Shown: positions 8,027-16,745 of the stretch, piece after piece
Position numbering within the stretch: the first letter of the stretch is position 1
Layout: every line of letters starts with the position of its first letter
Source: Bacteroides sp. CAG:709
GTDB lineage: Bacteria > Bacteroidota > Bacteroidia > Bacteroidales > UBA932
Reading direction: 5' to 3'
DNA: 36,628 nt
NCBI GenBank assembly: GCA_000434935.1
Contig: FR882163.1
Coordinates: 1 to 36,628 of the forward strand
The notes under the pieces: model-generated
Database searches by the model: none
What the model was told of the DNA's origin: nothing
Seen by the model: only the letters and a program-made list of their open reading frames with translations
Made by a program: the position numbers and the translations under genes

Positions 8027-10325
8027 TTTCAATCAGACGATGAGAATAGCGAAAATCGAATTGAATACGATGTTCTATTCTCCTGTCGCATGGCTGTTGC
8101 TGCTTGTCTTTGCAGTACAGGTGGGTTATAGCTTCGTGTCGGTCCTCGGCGGAATATTGGATTCCATGGACCTCGGACGCGAAACGTGGAGCGTATCCCA
8201 GCAAATCTTCGGAAAGTCGATGTCCAGCATCATGCCGGGCATCCAGAAGTACATCTATTTGTATATACCACTCGTGACAATGGGTCTCATGAGTAGAGAA
8301 TACGCGAGCGGTTCCATCAAATTATTGTATTCTTCTCCTATCAAGAATTCATCCATCATTCTGGGAAAATTCTTGTCAATGGTCGTATACGGCGGAGTAT
8401 TGATCGGAATCATCGTTCTCTTCTCTGTCTTTACCCACATTTTCACCCCACATTTCGACTACAAAATAGTGGTTGTGGCATTGTTGGGACTGTATCTGCT
8501 GATTCTGGCATATTCTGCAATCGGTATTTTCTTCTCATCACTCACCAAATACCAGGTAGTTGCAGCCATCGGCACATTGGCAGCGCTCGCTTTCCTCAAC
8601 AACGTGAGCGATATCGGTCGTCAAAGTGATTTCATAAGGGATATCACATACTGGCTTGACCTTTCAGGAAAGACAAGAAGTTTCTTGAGCGGAATGTTCT
8701 CCAGCCAGGATTTCTTATACTTCATAATAGTCATCGCCCTGTTCCTGTCACTTTCCATCTTCAAGCTCAATACGGAAAAGAGCATCATGAGCATGAAGGA
8801 GAAAGTATTCAAATACTGCCTCATCATCGTCATCTGTCTGACATGCGGATATGTCACTACATTCCCTAAACTGAAATATTACTATGACGCCACCTACACC
8901 CAGAGCAATACGCTCTGCAAGGAGAGTCAGGAGATAATGAAGAGCATAAAGGACAAGCTGACCATAACCACATACGTGAACCTGTTGGACGATTCCTTCT
9001 TCTGGTTTCATCCATACAACAAGAACTATGACAAGGAGCGACTGGAGAAGTATGTCAGATTCAAGCCTGACACAGAGCTGAAATATGTATACTACTATGC
9101 TCCTTGCGAGAACGAGTCATTGGAGGAACAGTATCCAGACATGACATGGGAAGAGAGGGCAGAGGAGCTGTGCAAGGTGCACAATGTGAATATGAAATTA
9201 TTCCTCAACAAAGAACAGATTGACGAACTCATTGACCTGAAACCTGAAAAATACAGATGTCTGAGGATTGTCGAAGACGAGCACGGGCACAAGGAAATAA
9301 TGAGGTTGTTCAATGACAACCAAAAACTGCCGAACGAGGAGGAAATGTCCATCGTATTCAACAAGTTCGTATCGAAAAGCCCGATGGTAGCGTTTGTCGA
9401 CGGATACGGCGCGAGAGCTCTTGACAACTATGGTGCGCGCGGATATTATCTGGTCGGCTATGACAAATGGTTCAGGCATTCTCTTTTCAACATGGGATTC
9501 GATGTAAAAAAACTAGATCTCGACAATGCCGCAGATTTCGAAGGTACTGATGTCCTGGTCATTACAGATATAAACGAACCGCTGTCGAAGACCGCATTGG
9601 ACAACATCTACTCCTACATTGACAAAGGCGGAAACCTTTATATCCTGTCGAACTACAAACGCGGACAGTATCTCGAACCGGTAGTCAATTATCTCGGCGT
9701 AAAATACTACGGTGGCCTGGTAGTGCAGGAAAATCAGTATATCTCTCCTACATTCGTACCGGTAGACTTCACGGAAGCTGCTCTGGAAACGAGCCCGATA
9801 TACAAGAGCGTGGCAGATTGGGATTACTGCGTCCTTATGCCGACTGCATTGGCAATCGATTACTCCGGCGCCAAGAATTTCGAGGTAAAGTCAATGCTCG
9901 AAACTACAGACAAAGCGTGGGTTGAATATGAAACTACCGACTTCGTGGATGGAGAATTCGTATGCAATGAAAAGGCCGGTGAAAAACAGGGAGTCTATTC
10001 TACCTTCGTGACTTTGAGCAGACAGCTTAATGGTAAAGAACAGAAAATCGCCATTTCCGGTGATGCTGACTTTATATCTAATGAAGAGCTCAGCACAGAG
10101 CACTCAGGCATCAGCTCGTCCAACTATACGATGGTAAAGGGTCCGTTCAGATGGTTCTCCGGAGACAAGTTCCCTATCGTAGCAGAGAGAGTTGAAACAT
10201 TGGACCACAAGACCACCTTGCCTGTCGGCTTCTCCATGTGGCTTAAGATTATATTCCTGGGCGTTCTCCCATTGGGTCTGATGTTTACAGGTGTGACACT
10301 TATTGTAAGAAGACAAAGAAAATAA
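8010..10325 (+). CDS. ABC-2 permease fused to GldG-like domain (copy 1)
   Basis: This is the membrane half of the transporter. Residues about 15-245 are an ABC-2/GldF-like permease with the conserved FYSPVAWLLLLVFAVQVG opening, SREYASGSIKLLYSSP, and about six membrane spans. A further span (YCLIIVICLTCGYVTTF) leads into a large GldG-like extracytoplasmic domain, about residues 290-740 (DKLTITTYVN, AFVDGYGARALDNYGARGY, LVITDINEPLS, GGNLYILSNYKRG). It ends in a last span and RRQRK. GldF and GldG are usually separate proteins; here they are one chain. The start at 8010 overlaps the ATPase; ATG 8040 is an alternative. Substrate is unknown. Confidence 0.9.
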   Translation: MRKFNNFNQTMRIAKIELNTMFYSPVAWLLLLVFAVQVGYSFVSVLGGILDSMDLGRETWSVSQQIFGKSMSSIMPGIQKYIYLYIPLVTMGLMSREYASGSIKLLYSSPIKNSSIILGKFLSMVVYGGVLIGIIVLFSVFTHIFTPHFDYKIVVVALLGLYLLILAYSAIGIFFSSLTKYQVVAAIGTLAALAFLNNVSDIGRQSDFIRDITYWLDLSGKTRSFLSGMFSSQDFLYFIIVIALFLSLSIFKLNTEKSIMSMKEKVFKYCLIIVICLTCGYVTTFPKLKYYYDATYTQSNTLCKESQEIMKSIKDKLTITTYVNLLDDSFFWFHPYNKNYDKERLEKYVRFKPDTELKYVYYYAPCENESLEEQYPDMTWEERAEELCKVHNVNMKLFLNKEQIDELIDLKPEKYRCLRIVEDEHGHKEIMRLFNDNQKLPNEEEMSIVFNKFVSKSPMVAFVDGYGARALDNYGARGYYLVGYDKWFRHSLFNMGFDVKKLDLDNAADFEGTDVLVITDINEPLSKTALDNIYSYIDKGGNLYILSNYKRGQYLEPVVNYLGVKYYGGLVVQENQYISPTFVPVDFTEAALETSPIYKSVADWDYCVLMPTALAIDYSGAKNFEVKSMLETTDKAWVEYETTDFVDGEFVCNEKAGEKQGVYSTFVTLSRQLNGKEQKIAISGDADFISNEELSTEHSGISSSNYTMVKGPFRWFSGDKFPIVAERVETLDHKTTLPVGFSMWLKIIFLGVLPLGLMFTGVTLIVRRQRK

Positions 10326-10331
10326 GAGATT

Positions 10332-11261
10332 ATGGAACATAAGATAGTAGAAGTCAAGAACCTCTCCCATAGATATACGGTCAACTGGGCGATCAAGGAT
10401 ATCAACTTCGAAATAGAAAAGAATGGCGTTTTCGGGCTCTTGGGCTCGAATGGAGCAGGTAAGTCTACGACGATGAACATCATCTGCAATGTTTTGACAC
10501 AGACCCAAGGTGACGTTTTCATCAATGGCATTGATTTGAGGAAAAATCCGATCGAGGCGAAGAAATTCATCGGATTCCTTCCCCAGAAAGCTCCGCTGCA
10601 CGTAGAGATGACTGTGGAAGAATACCTGTATCATTGCGCAGACTTGAGGCTGATGCCGAAAGACAAGATTCAGGGAGCCGTGGAAAAAGTCATGGAGAAA
10701 TGCCAAATCACTCATTTCCGTAATCGTCAGATTTCCAACCTTTCCGGTGGTTATCAGCAGAGAGTGGGTATAGCCCAGGCTATCATCCATGAACCTTTGT
10801 TCGTCATCCTGGACGAACCGACCAACGGTCTGGACCCTAACCAGATCATTGAAATCAGAGGTCTGATCAGGGAAATTGCGAAAGACAGGGCAGTGCTCAT
10901 TTCCACACATATCCTTTCGGAAGTGCAGGCCATCTGTGACTATATCATGATGATTGAGCATGGCAACATGGTATTCAAGGGAACGCTGGAGGAGTTCAAC
11001 GCTTATATGGATCCGTCAGCTCTTACCACCATCATGCACAATGCACCGTCAGATGAAGAATTCATGAAGATTGAGGGCATCGAGAGAGTCGAGAGACTTA
11101 CACGTACCCGCATACGTCTTCATTTCGTCGGTGATGACAGCATAGTCAGCAGAGTGGTCAAGGCATCCTGCGAAAACGGCTGGCAGTTGAGAGAGATTTT
11201 CCTCGAAAAGGAATCATTGGACAAGGTATTTGCAAAATTGTCTGGTAAATCATTTAAATAG
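10332..11261 (+). CDS. ABC transporter ATP-binding protein, GldA-like (copy 2)
   Basis: This is a tandem paralogue of the ATPase at 7076, near-identical in motif context: NLSHRYTVNWAIKDINFEIE at the start, Walker A GSNGAGKST, LSGGYQQRVGIAQAI, Walker B VILDEPTNGLDPNQ, and STHILSEVQAICDY. The C-terminal ~85 residues diverge more than the nucleotide-binding core, as expected if each ATPase is matched to its own permease. It begins 6 bases after copy 1 of the permease and ends 1 base before the start of copy 2. It probably pairs with the gene at 11263, but a mixed assembly of both ATPases and both permeases is also possible. Confidence 0.95.
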   Translation: MEHKIVEVKNLSHRYTVNWAIKDINFEIEKNGVFGLLGSNGAGKSTTMNIICNVLTQTQGDVFINGIDLRKNPIEAKKFIGFLPQKAPLHVEMTVEEYLYHCADLRLMPKDKIQGAVEKVMEKCQITHFRNRQISNLSGGYQQRVGIAQAIIHEPLFVILDEPTNGLDPNQIIEIRGLIREIAKDRAVLISTHILSEVQAICDYIMMIEHGNMVFKGTLEEFNAYMDPSALTTIMHNAPSDEEFMKIEGIERVERLTRTRIRLHFVGDDSIVSRVVKASCENGWQLREIFLEKESLDKVFAKLSGKSFK

Positions 11262-11262
11262 T

Positions 11263-13563
11263 ATGAGATCTACATTAAGAATATTGAAAACAGAACTGAA
11301 AGTATTTTTCTACTCGCCTATCGCATGGCTTATACTTTTGGTTTTCGCGGTTCAGGTAGGAGCATCTTTCTGCGGATTGTATTCTGAGGCATTGAGATAT
11401 CAGGAAATCGGTTATCCGGTATACGATGCCACAGCAAGGATAATCAGCGGCATGAGGGGACTTTTCGTACAGATGTTGAACAACCTTTATCTGTACATTC
11501 CTCTTCTGACCATGGGACTGATGAGCCGTGAATACAGCACAGGCTCCATCAAACTTTTGTACTCTTCACCGGTTTCCAACACCCAGATCATCGTCGGAAA
11601 GTATCTTTCCACCATGGTTTATGGTCTGATTCTGGTATTCGTGATGTGCCTCCCTACCATCTTCGTGGGAATGTATGTGGAAAGTGCTGACATAATGATG
11701 ATGGCCGTGGCCGCATTGGGCGTGTACCTGACCATCTGCGCATATTCAGCCATCGGTCTCTTCCTGTCGACCATTACTCAGTATCAGGTAGTTGCCGTCA
11801 TCAGCACACTCATTGTCCTGGCAGTATTGAACTTCATCGGCAATGTCGGACAGGAATATGATTTCGTCCGCGACATCACTTTCTGGCTGTCCATTTCCGG
11901 ACGTTCAAAAGTCTTCCTCGACGGTATGATCTGCACAAGGGAAGTCCTGTATTTCATCCTGGTAATTTTCCTTTTCCTTTCAATGTCAATCATCAAGCTG
12001 AGAGGACAGAGACTGAAACTTCCTGTGTGGAAGAGAACTCTCAACTATTCATTGGTATTTGTAATCGTATTCGGTCTGGGAATCCTCAGTTCTCGTCCTA
12101 AGTTCATCAAATACTATGATGCAACGCAGGCCAAGAGCAACACATTGACAGAATACAGCCAGGATGTAATGTCGAAGATCACCGACGGTCTTACCATTAC
12201 GACCTATGCCAACGTTCTGGATGAAACATGGATTTACGCAGAGCCGCGCAACAAGAACCGCGACCTTACACGTTTCGAGAAATACCTGCGTTTCAAACCG
12301 GACATCAAGCAGAAATATGTCTATTACTACGGCAAATATTACAGCAACTACAGGTATGAAAGGGATGACTACAAGGATAAGACTCCTTACGAACTCGTTC
12401 ATGCCATCTATCGCTGGAGCCGTCAGGACACTACCACCTACATGCCTCAGGAGCAGGTGTGGGCAATGGATGACATCCGTGCAGAAGGCGGCAGACTTGT
12501 GCGCGTCCTCAGCAGAGACAACGGGCGCAAGGCTATCTTGAGAATTTATGATGACAGCCATATCCATCCTAGCGAGACGGAAATCACCGTAGCGATGAAG
12601 ACATTGGTCGACAGACCTGCCGTACCGGCATTCGTTACCGGTCATGGCGAAAGGAGCATGAATGACAATGGCGACAAAGGATACGGTCTTCTGGCAACAC
12701 ATAGAGTGGGACGTAACGCACTTATCAATCAGGGATTTGCACCTAGGGAGATAAGTCTTGAGAAACCTGTTCCTATCGACGTGGACTTCCTGGTAATTTC
12801 AGATGTGAAGACTCCATACACAGCGCAGGAACTGGAAAACTACAAGAAATTCATCGACAGAGGCGGCAATGCTCTTATATTGGGTGAACCTCGCCGTCAG
12901 AAGAACATGAATCCTCTCATCGAGCCGCTCGGCCTGAAGTATGCGGACAACCTGCTGGTTTCTCCTGACGACCTGTATGCGGACGACCTGATTCTTGCCA
13001 ACATCCGTACCAGCGAGGCGATGAGCCCTTCATTTGCGGCTCTTGGCGAACGCGGAATCAAGGCGACGATGTCATCTGCATGCGCTATCGAAAGAATGCC
13101 GCAGACCAATGGCTTCTATATTGACGACATTATGGTTACAGACGACAAGGGAGTCTGGATCGAGACCAAGACCCGCGATTTCGCCAATGAGAAATCAGTC
13201 CTGAATCCGGAAGCCGGAGAGGTGGAAAAACAATACACCGTAGCTTCCGTGGCTTCCAGAAATGTAAAGGGCAAGGATCAGATCATCATTGTAACAGGTG
13301 ATTCCGACATGTTCTCGCCTAAGGAGCTCAACGCCAACAGAGCAGGTGTCGCTGCTGCCAACTTCAGCTATTTCAGAGAGTTCATGTACAGCATGACATT
13401 GGGCAAATACCCTATCAATATCGGTAGAGAGCCGGCTCCTGACAACAAGTACACAGCTTCTCACGAGGTATTGCCTTGGATGAACCTCATCTACAAATGG
13501 CTGATTCCTGCGATAATACTTATTTCAAGCTTAGTGGTTCTAATAAGAAGAAAAAGAAGATAA
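11263..13563 (+). CDS. ABC-2 permease fused to GldG-like domain (copy 2)
   Basis: This is the paralogue of the 8010 gene with the same order: YSPIAWLILLVFAVQVG, SREYSTGSIKLLYSSP, several spans, then RPKFIKYYDATQAKSNTL and a GldG-like domain (DGLTITTYANVLDE, FVTGHGERSMNDNGDKGYG, LVISDVKTPY, GGNALILGEP). It ends in a C-terminal span followed by RRKRR. I chose ATG 11263 rather than the longer frame from 11230 because it lies 1 base after the upstream stop and gives MRSTLRILKTELK, matching copy 1. The next gene starts 2 bases after the stop, so the M16 protease is in the same transcript. Confidence 0.9.
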   Translation: MRSTLRILKTELKVFFYSPIAWLILLVFAVQVGASFCGLYSEALRYQEIGYPVYDATARIISGMRGLFVQMLNNLYLYIPLLTMGLMSREYSTGSIKLLYSSPVSNTQIIVGKYLSTMVYGLILVFVMCLPTIFVGMYVESADIMMMAVAALGVYLTICAYSAIGLFLSTITQYQVVAVISTLIVLAVLNFIGNVGQEYDFVRDITFWLSISGRSKVFLDGMICTREVLYFILVIFLFLSMSIIKLRGQRLKLPVWKRTLNYSLVFVIVFGLGILSSRPKFIKYYDATQAKSNTLTEYSQDVMSKITDGLTITTYANVLDETWIYAEPRNKNRDLTRFEKYLRFKPDIKQKYVYYYGKYYSNYRYERDDYKDKTPYELVHAIYRWSRQDTTTYMPQEQVWAMDDIRAEGGRLVRVLSRDNGRKAILRIYDDSHIHPSETEITVAMKTLVDRPAVPAFVTGHGERSMNDNGDKGYGLLATHRVGRNALINQGFAPREISLEKPVPIDVDFLVISDVKTPYTAQELENYKKFIDRGGNALILGEPRRQKNMNPLIEPLGLKYADNLLVSPDDLYADDLILANIRTSEAMSPSFAALGERGIKATMSSACAIERMPQTNGFYIDDIMVTDDKGVWIETKTRDFANEKSVLNPEAGEVEKQYTVASVASRNVKGKDQIIIVTGDSDMFSPKELNANRAGVAAANFSYFREFMYSMTLGKYPINIGREPAPDNKYTASHEVLPWMNLIYKWLIPAIILISSLVVLIRRKRR

Positions 13564-13565
13564 TT

Positions 13566-16364
13566 ATGAAAAAGTTTTTACTCCCAGTCTTGTTCATAGC
13601 CTTGGCATTGACAGGCTGTAACAGAGACAACAAGCAGATTCCTGCATCGGACAAGGTGCTGACCGGCAAGTTATCCAACGGGTTGACCTATTATGTGAGA
13701 CATAATGAGGAGCCTAAGGACAGGGCCAGTTTCTACATCATCCAGAACGTCGGTGCAATTCTGGAGAACGATGACCAGAACGGTCTCGCCCACTTCCTGG
13801 AGCACATGGCATTCCAGGGAACCGAGAACTTCCCTGACAAGGGAATCATCGAGACATTGCAGCGTCACGGTGTTTCTTTCGGAGGCAACATCAATGCCTA
13901 CACTGCACAGAACGAGACTGTATATAACATCAGCGCCGTTCCTACTACTGATGTGACTCTGGTGGACACCTGCCTCATGGTACTCCATGACTGGTCACAC
14001 TACCTGACATTGGACAAGGATGAGATTGACGCCGAAAGAGGAGTCATTTCAGAGGAGTGGAGAACCAGACGTAATCCTAGCTTCAGAATCGGTCTCCAGA
14101 TCAATCCTGTCATTTACAAGGATTCCCAGTATGCGAAGCGCGATGTGATCGGTGACTACAACATCATCAACACATTCGAGCCGCAGACCCTCCGCGATTT
14201 CTATCACGACTGGTATCGTACTGACCTTCAAGCCATTGTAGTGGTAGGTGATGTAGATGCAGAGGCTACTGTGGAGAAAATCAAGACAATGTTCGAGCCG
14301 ATTCCTGCTGTGGAAAACCCTAAGGAAAGAATCGAGTATGAAATCCCGGAGCATGACGAGATGTACTATGCTCTCGGTACCGACAAGGAGTCTACCGCGT
14401 CTAATGTGCAGATTTTGACCATCCTCCCTAACAAGAGAACCGACAAGGACAAATTCTCCTACCTCAGGGAAGGCCTGCTCTCAAGTTTCTTCAATTCAAT
14501 GATTGCCAACCGTCTGTCAGAAATCATGCAGCAGAGCAACCCTCCTTATCTCGGAGGTTCCATCAGCTATGGCGGATTGGTAAGAAATTATGCCGCATAT
14601 TCCTGCTCGGCTACAGCGAAGCCTAACGAGGAAACGGAGGCATTGAAAACAATCCTGACCGAGAACGAGAGGGTAAAGAGATTCGGTTTCTCGGACAGCG
14701 AACTGGAAAGAGTGAAGGCAAACCTCCTTTCTGCAATGGAGACTTCATACAAACAGCGTGACAAGTTCAGAAACGAATCATTCGTAAGCGACATCAAGGA
14801 CAACTTCCTGCTGGGAGAGCCTCTGTTCGAGTACGAGGTCTACTATGACTACGTTACCAAGACCATCCCTAAGATTACCGTAAAGGAAATCATGGATTAT
14901 GCACAGCCTTGGTTCACCAAGAAGAACCAGGTGGCAATCATTACCGGACCGGATGACGTTACCCATCTGACTGAAGATGAGGTCCGCGGCATCATCAGCG
15001 TAGTAGAGGGTGACAGTTCCATCCTTCCGTTCGAGGATGAGTTCATCGGACAGGATCTGGTCAACGAAGACGAGCTGAAGGGCTCCAGAATCAAGGAAGT
15101 CGTACCGGTAGAACTCTTCGACGCTGAGGAGTGGATTCTCGAAAACGGCGTCAAGGTCGTTTACAGAAAAGCCGATTACGAGAAGGAAAGCATCTCTCTG
15201 TATGCGCACAGCGACGGCGGAACCGCCCTCTATGATGTAAAAGATCTCCCTAACGCAGAGAATGCAGCGGTATTTACCAATGCTTACGGCGTAGGCGAAT
15301 TCAACACCATCGCATTGAAAAAAGCCCTTGCCGGCAAAATGGTTTCATGCTCAACTTCCATAGGTTCTGACAACGAGGTGGTGACAGCAAGCTCTACTCC
15401 TCAGGATCTGGAGACAATGTTCCAGCTGCTGTATCTGCGTTTCACATCCCCACGTATGGACAAGGAGAAATTCGAGTCCATCCTGAACCAGAATCTTGCT
15501 ACCGTGGACAAGCTCGCCAAGAACCCTAACAAGATTATCCAGGATTCCATCGACTTCATCACGTCCAATTACAGCCCTCGTACCCAGCCGCTCAGCCGCA
15601 AGTACCTGGAGAGCCTCGACATGGAGAAGATGAACAAGATATACAAGGAGAGATTCGGCAACGCAGCTGACTTCACATTCTTCATCGTAGGTAATGTGGA
15701 TGCCAAGGAACTGAAACCGCTTGTGGAGAAGTATCTCGGTTCTCTGCCTACATCAAAGGAGAGAGAAGAGTGGACAGACACTGGCGTAAGAGCTCCTAAG
15801 GGCATCGTGAAGAAGGTGATTCCAGTCAAGATGGAAACTCCTAAGTCTCTCGTGGTGACCAGCTTCCGCAAGGAAATGCCTTACAACCTGCACGACATGT
15901 ATTGCAACAACGTGCTGAGGGGCATCCTGGACCTCCGCTACACCGAGAATATCCGTGAGAAGGAAGGCGGCACCTATGGCGTGAGCGTAAGCAGCGAGGC
16001 TTCCAAGAGGCCGGAGCAGGTTTACACCATGACAATGACCTTCAACTGCGATCCTGACAAGGCTGAGCATCTCAAATCGCTTATCTACGCCGAGATCGAG
16101 AAGATCAAGAAGAGCGGTGTCACCGAAGAGGAAATCAGCAAGATTACCAAGAAGATGCTGAAGGACTTCGACCAGTCCAAGCCTCACAACTCATACTGGC
16201 TTTCAGTCATTACTACATATTATATCTATGATATAAACAACAATGACCCGAAAGATTTCGAGGATATCATCAAGAATATGACTCCTGCAGATATCCAGGA
16301 CTTCGTGAACAGAATGTTCGACAATCCTGACAACCTGGATGTCGTATTCACTCCCAAGAAGTAA
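13566..16364 (+). CDS. M16 family zinc protease lipoprotein (insulinase/pitrilysin type)
   Basis: This 932-residue zinc peptidase with two M16 halves probably degrades peptides in the periplasm. The signal MKKFLLPVLFIALALTGC carries a lipobox with Cys18. The inverted zinc motif HFLEH is at residues 76-80 with the third ligand Glu157 (AERGVISEEW), so the first half is catalytic. The C-terminal half lacks the HxxEH motif and carries the usual Arg/Tyr-type elements (LRYTENIREKEGGTYGVSV), as in inactive partner lobes. I chose ATG 13566 because the longer frame overlaps the previous gene and would bury the signal peptide. Its place behind the ABC pair suggests a shared peptide-handling task, which is inference. 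Confidence 0.95.
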   Translation: MKKFLLPVLFIALALTGCNRDNKQIPASDKVLTGKLSNGLTYYVRHNEEPKDRASFYIIQNVGAILENDDQNGLAHFLEHMAFQGTENFPDKGIIETLQRHGVSFGGNINAYTAQNETVYNISAVPTTDVTLVDTCLMVLHDWSHYLTLDKDEIDAERGVISEEWRTRRNPSFRIGLQINPVIYKDSQYAKRDVIGDYNIINTFEPQTLRDFYHDWYRTDLQAIVVVGDVDAEATVEKIKTMFEPIPAVENPKERIEYEIPEHDEMYYALGTDKESTASNVQILTILPNKRTDKDKFSYLREGLLSSFFNSMIANRLSEIMQQSNPPYLGGSISYGGLVRNYAAYSCSATAKPNEETEALKTILTENERVKRFGFSDSELERVKANLLSAMETSYKQRDKFRNESFVSDIKDNFLLGEPLFEYEVYYDYVTKTIPKITVKEIMDYAQPWFTKKNQVAIITGPDDVTHLTEDEVRGIISVVEGDSSILPFEDEFIGQDLVNEDELKGSRIKEVVPVELFDAEEWILENGVKVVYRKADYEKESISLYAHSDGGTALYDVKDLPNAENAAVFTNAYGVGEFNTIALKKALAGKMVSCSTSIGSDNEVVTASSTPQDLETMFQLLYLRFTSPRMDKEKFESILNQNLATVDKLAKNPNKIIQDSIDFITSNYSPRTQPLSRKYLESLDMEKMNKIYKERFGNAADFTFFIVGNVDAKELKPLVEKYLGSLPTSKEREEWTDTGVRAPKGIVKKVIPVKMETPKSLVVTSFRKEMPYNLHDMYCNNVLRGILDLRYTENIREKEGGTYGVSVSSEASKRPEQVYTMTMTFNCDPDKAEHLKSLIYAEIEKIKKSGVTEEEISKITKKMLKDFDQSKPHNSYWLSVITTYYIYDINNNDPKDFEDIIKNMTPADIQDFVNRMFDNPDNLDVVFTPKK

Positions 16365-16383
16365 TACATAACATAATATCTTT

Positions 16384-16415
16384 AAAGGTGGCCTCCGCGT
16401 GAGGTCACCTTTTTT
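16384..16415 (+). terminator. Rho-independent terminator after M16 gene
   Basis: The stem AAAGGTGGCCTC pairs with GAGGTCACCTTT (one G-U wobble) around the short loop CGCGT, followed by a run of T. It is well placed 20 bases after the M16 stop and ends the ABC-protease operon. Confidence 0.85.
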
Positions 16416-16745
16416 ATGCTTCCTGGAGTATGAAAACGAAGATGTCGCCGAAGAACTTGAGCGACATCTTGTAGATTCGTATCTGCGTCTTGGCGAGATT
16501 TCTCATCTGGCAGTACAACGCGATACCATAACTAAACACTACTAACTAACCATTATAATAACCAACCAATAATATTATTCACTTGATTCTTCATATTGCA
16601 TTAATCGTGCCAAACTGATTTTTTAGAAGAAACTAGTGTCGACATAATCTCCGCCCTCGAACCAAGCAATAATTTATCGGCATTACAAATATAGGTATTC
16701 CATTTTTGAAAACAAACAGCCAAGCGTAAAAAAACATTGAAAAAT
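16416..16745. other. Gene-poor gap with hairpin and decayed minus-strand fragments
   Basis: No intact gene is seen. GATGTCGC (16441-16448) and GCGACATC (16461-16468) form an 8-bp hairpin. On the minus strand a 43-codon open stretch containing NLAKTQIRIYKMSLKFF ends near 16417, and a 14-codon stretch ending EGGDYVDTSFF lies near 16625-16670. Both look like 3' ends of lost genes but I recognise neither family. The rest is AT-rich spacer before the convergent cytochrome synthase stop. Confidence 0.4.

Noticed and set aside
10104..10961. Minus-strand open frame of 285 codons over the second ATPase
   Set aside because: It lies opposite conserved Walker and signature motifs; the translation has no recognisable features.
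12049..12702. Minus-strand open frame of 217 codons within the second permease-GldG gene
   Set aside because: It is the shadow of a conserved GldG-like domain on the plus strand.
7076..13563. Gliding motility locus
   Set aside because: GldA/F/G-like proteins alone occur widely in non-gliding Bacteroidota and no other gld or spr genes are in the window.
16630..16670. tRNA-like GGTTCGA T-loop on the minus strand
   Set aside because: No acceptor stem, anticodon arm or CCA-type end can be folded around it.
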